64,000 nt of DNA from Cyclobacterium plantarum (GTDB lineage: Bacteria; Bacteroidota; Bacteroidia; Cytophagales; Cyclobacteriaceae). A program made the position numbers and the translations under genes. A model generated the notes under the pieces. The model saw only the letters and a list, made by a program, of their open reading frames with translations, was not told the DNA's origin and ran no database searches. Location: contig NZ_JAANYN010000003.1 of the NCBI RefSeq assembly GCF_011290685.1, forward strand, positions 515,076 to 579,075. The letters are read 5' to 3'. Within the stretch, counting starts at the first letter, position 1. Each line of letters begins with the position of its first letter. This document shows, one piece after another, positions 61,737-64,000 of this stretch.

Positions 61737-62312
61737 ATGTTGCCAAGAGATTTGACAAAAGACCTTAAAGACCGACTAAATAGCATTAAAGGTCAGGTTG
61801 TAGGAGTAATAAAAATGCTTGACGAAAGCAATGACCCTGCCCAAATATTAAATCAGTTTAAAGCGGTTAACAAAGGTTTTGAAAAAACTCAGCAGCTTCT
61901 TTTAGATGAAGTATTCAGGAAAACTTTGGCAATGAAAATTTCGGAGGCATTGGAAGCCTGTCCGGGTAATTGTGGACAAGAAGAACGAATAGCAATTATT
62001 AAAAACCAATTTCCTGATTTAGGACTTTACGAACTAACAGACAAAATGCAGGAGATTGATAAGATTTATGAATTTTTACTCAATAAAAAGGAAAGTATGA
62101 AAGAAATATCATTGACCATTGACAACATGGTTTGTCAGGGTTGTGCGGAAAAAATATCCGATATTTTAAAGGAAACAAAAGGTGTGGAAGACGTAAATAC
62201 GAAGGCTATGAAAAAATTAGTGAACATTAAATTTAGCCCCACTGAAACGAATGAAAAAGAACTCATAGCCACATTGACAAAAGCAGGATATCAACCAAAA
62301 GAGGAATTATGA
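61737..62312 (+). CDS. CsoR/FrmR-like repressor fused to an HMA metal-binding domain
   Basis: This 191-residue protein has two parts. The N-terminal part looks like CsoR/FrmR (about 1-115: LKDRLNSIKGQVVGVIKMLD, FKAVNKGFEKTQQLLLDEVF), but the usual Cys-His-Cys ligands are absent. Residues 121-191 are an HMA domain with CQGC (133-136). CPGNC at 75-79 may add ligands. An internal ATG at 62097, preceded by AAGGAAAG, could make the HMA part alone, like CopZ. Overlap with the next gene is 4 bases. Confidence 0.78.
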   Translation: MLPRDLTKDLKDRLNSIKGQVVGVIKMLDESNDPAQILNQFKAVNKGFEKTQQLLLDEVFRKTLAMKISEALEACPGNCGQEERIAIIKNQFPDLGLYELTDKMQEIDKIYEFLLNKKESMKEISLTIDNMVCQGCAEKISDILKETKGVEDVNTKAMKKLVNIKFSPTETNEKELIATLTKAGYQPKEEL

Positions 62313-62644
62313 GCATAAGAAAATCATTTGCCTTTTTTTTGATTCTACAATCATTTCTTCTTGCTTGTTCAGGTAATACTTCTCAAAACAACCAAACAAG
62401 CTTAAATGAAGGAAAGGCAAAATCAATTGAAATGCCTATTGAAGGTATGAGTTGTATGTCCTGTGTTGCAAATGTTAAAAAGACTTTATCCAGTATGGAT
62501 GGAGTTAAAGAAGTTAATGTTAGTCTCAAAGATAAAAATGCACGGGTTAAGTATGATGCTCTAATTGTTACAGAGGAACAGTTAATAGAAGCAATAAATA
62601 AATTGGGCTATCAGGTAGGTAAACCAAAAGAGTTGGCAGAATGA
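62309..62644 (+). CDS. HMA-domain lipoprotein
   Basis: This 111-residue protein has a lipobox at Cys20 (FLLAC), a short linker and an HMA domain with GMSCMSC (Cys49, Cys52). It would bind copper, mercury or another thiophilic metal on the outside of the inner membrane. It overlaps both neighbours by 4 bases. Confidence 0.9.
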   Translation: MSIRKSFAFFLILQSFLLACSGNTSQNNQTSLNEGKAKSIEMPIEGMSCMSCVANVKKTLSSMDGVKEVNVSLKDKNARVKYDALIVTEEQLIEAINKLGYQVGKPKELAE

Positions 62645-63327
62645 GTTTGGAGCATTTTTTAAACCAATTTTCGTCTACATTTCAAGAAGGTTCAATTTTC
62701 AGTTTAGGGCTTGCTTTGTTGGCAGGCGTAATTTCAAGTGGGGTTTGCCCTTGCACTCTGCCTGTCGGACTTGGATTTGCAGGTTATGTTGGAAGTAATG
62801 AAGTGCGGGAATCCAAAACAGGTTTTTCCATTACCTTCTCCTTTTTTTTAGGCATTATTCTATGTCTGACAATTTTAGGGGCAATAGCAGGCTATGTAGG
62901 AGCATTTCTGACTGAAACATTCGGAAAATATTGGGCTATCGTAATGGGCAGCGTATCACTTATCGCAGCAGGTATTGCTTTTTATGGACCTTATTTACGT
63001 GTGCGTCAACTTGAGACTCTTCGCAGACCAGGAATAGGTGGATCTTTTGTTTATGGTTTCATTTTTAGTTTAGGAACTTCGGCAGCCCCATTACTATTAT
63101 TATTATCAGTAGCAGCAGCCAAAGCAAGCATTCTATACGGATTAGTTTTAGCCTTTATGTTTGGTATTGGAAGAGGCTTGCCTTTTTTAATAGTCGGACT
63201 TTTTGCAAGTACTGTTTCAAAACTTGCGAAATTAACTTGGTTACGTAAAAGTATTCAGATTATAAGTGGATTAGCATTACTGTATTTAAGTTTCTATTTT
63301 TTCAAACTTTTTAGTTACTATATTTAA
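62641..63327 (+). CDS. CcdA-like membrane protein
   Basis: This 228-residue protein has six membrane segments and the CcdA/DsbD pattern with SSGVCPCTLPVGLGFAGYV in the first segment. Later it has FSLGTSAAPLLLLLSVAAAK and GIGRGLPFLIVGL. It resembles electron-transfer proteins that pass reducing power to the periplasm. In a metal cluster it may keep the Cys of the HMA or thioredoxin partners reduced. Confidence 0.85.
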   Translation: MSLEHFLNQFSSTFQEGSIFSLGLALLAGVISSGVCPCTLPVGLGFAGYVGSNEVRESKTGFSITFSFFLGIILCLTILGAIAGYVGAFLTETFGKYWAIVMGSVSLIAAGIAFYGPYLRVRQLETLRRPGIGGSFVYGFIFSLGTSAAPLLLLLSVAAAKASILYGLVLAFMFGIGRGLPFLIVGLFASTVSKLAKLTWLRKSIQIISGLALLYLSFYFFKLFSYYI

Positions 63328-63660
63328 ACAAAACTTGGCGAAAGTCTGCCAACCCTTCACACCCATACACATTGGCAAGTCGCTAATCCAGACACACAAG
63401 CCAAAACTTGCCAAAGAGTATGGCTGCCCGACACACGGAAAAAAGAAAGCACGGGCACACAACAATGTGTATAAGCAATAGCGGGTGGAGTAGTAATTTG
63501 AAGGTTCTCGCATTTAACCTATTTTTGTAGTGGCGGACAGTAATCGCTCCGAAATCCGCTACTGCTCATACACGGAACGTTGTGCAACATTAAATAAAGA
63601 ACTAAAGAATTTTATTTCGGCAGGAAACTAATTGAAAGAACTGATTGCAAAAAGAATTAT
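63328..63660. other. Intergenic region with inverted repeats
   Basis: No gene is seen. TTGGCAAG (63371-63378) can pair with CTTGCCAA downstream (about 63404). The main structure is the attC-like element at 63455-63585. Confidence 0.5.
63455..63585. repeat. attC-like long imperfect palindrome
   Basis: The left arm 63455-63484 (GCACACAAC to AATAGCGG) and right arm 63556-63585 (CCGCTACTGC to GTTGTGC) pair along GCACAAC, GTGTAT, AGCA and TAGCGG, with a centre of about 71 bases. An inner hairpin can also form (GTAGTGGCGGA with TCCGCTAC). End motifs resemble the RYYYAAC/GTTRRRY boxes of integron attC sites but do not match perfectly. A half copy is at 59899-59920. Confidence 0.55.
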
Positions 63661-63933
63661 ATGAGCGTATTGAGATATTTTAATGAAATTGCAGAAGGAG
63701 CACTAGTTCGATTCATTTTAAATGAAGATGAGAGACAAGACTTTTTAGACAGCTTACCTGAGGATTTTTGTATTAATTATATCAGCAAAAATGATTTGGA
63801 AAAACAAGCAAAAGCAAATGATCTCTCAATACGTAACTTTTTCGATCAATTTAAAATTCCTGAAATCCCAGAATATGCTAATGTACGTTCAGGAGATTTT
63901 GGAGAAATGTTATGTTTTATTTTATTGAACTAG
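63661..63933 (+). CDS. Truncated hypothetical, possible HamA/DUF1837-like N-terminus
   Basis: This 90-residue protein ends soon after ANVRSGDFGEMLCFILL. R-GD-GE-L motifs of this kind start the conserved core of DUF1837 (HamA of the Hachiman defence system), which is normally much longer. If so, this is a broken fragment. The similarity is judged by eye and is weak. It lies just right of the attC-like element. Confidence 0.4.
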   Translation: MSVLRYFNEIAEGALVRFILNEDERQDFLDSLPEDFCINYISKNDLEKQAKANDLSIRNFFDQFKIPEIPEYANVRSGDFGEMLCFILLN

Positions 63934-63964
63934 GCGTATGATAAATAAAATTCTTTGTAAGGGT

Positions 63965-63990
63965 ATGGTGGTTTTTCTACCATTCTTTTC
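63965..63990 (+). terminator. Weak terminator at the right edge
   Basis: ATGGTGG (63965-63971) and CTACCAT (63977-63983), with one G-T pair and loop TTTTT, are followed by TCTTTTC. Confidence 0.5.
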
Positions 63991-64000
63991 ATGAGGTTTT

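Overview
The window looks like a chromosomal segment of a Bacteroidota bacterium, most likely order Cytophagales and near Cyclobacteriaceae. The evidence is: Bacteroidota-type promoters (TTTG or TTG, 19 bases, then TAnnTTTG) at several places; many SPII lipoproteins; a clade II nitrous oxide reductase cluster; DUF6089, DUF4221 and DUF6786-like families; a GNAT-nitrilase fusion; and a LeuRS of about 920 residues. The family placement is inference from gene content.

Layout. 1-471: a cluster of short perfect palindromes with 3-base loops. 472-8123 (minus): a complete nos operon, in order polytopic membrane protein, lipoprotein cytochrome c, nosZ, small membrane protein, nosL, nosD, nosF, nosY. 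A hairpin terminator or attenuator follows nosZ. 8420-10540 (minus): the nitric-oxide defence genes ric and hmp, which share a similar operator-like motif at the same place in their promoters. 10865-13600 (minus): metE behind a cobalamin riboswitch. 13704-19746: an accessory patch with a Uma2 pseudogene broken around a DUF4258-YgiT fusion, an intact Uma2 copy, a DUF433/DUF5615 toxin-antitoxin pair, small lipoproteins and a DUF6786-like protein. 19814-22705: a thioredoxin-like lipoprotein and an asparagine-synthase-like protein. 23100-30286: NHL, DUF1501 and DUF1549/DUF1553 genes opposite a membrane-bound winged-helix regulator. 30278-34124: alternating two-hairpin palindromic arrays that surround a blaI/blaR pair and are interrupted by a REP-associated tyrosine transposase (RAYT). 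34145-57958: largely core genes, including mutS, tRNA-Gly, tRNA-Leu, leuS, mscS-like, a GNAT-nitrilase, kdsC, kdsA, two L,D-transpeptidases, queD, folE and an AlkD-like gene. 57959-59489: decayed DNA, a frameshifted XRE gene and a TonB-like protein. 59899-63585: an AT-rich metal island (arsR, merTP, GDCCVxC protein, thioredoxin, CsoR-HMA fusion, HMA lipoprotein, ccdA-like) bracketed by attC-like inverted repeats.

How it works together. The left third is an N-oxide module: NosZ reduces N2O, NosDFY/L supply copper and maturation, the cytochrome c and membrane protein probably deliver electrons, and Ric and Hmp handle NO damage. The most unusual part is the RAYT and hairpin-array locus. The transposase gene sits inside one half-hairpin of its own array. 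The stems keep pairing through compensatory changes, and a second array lies on the far side of the blaIR operon.
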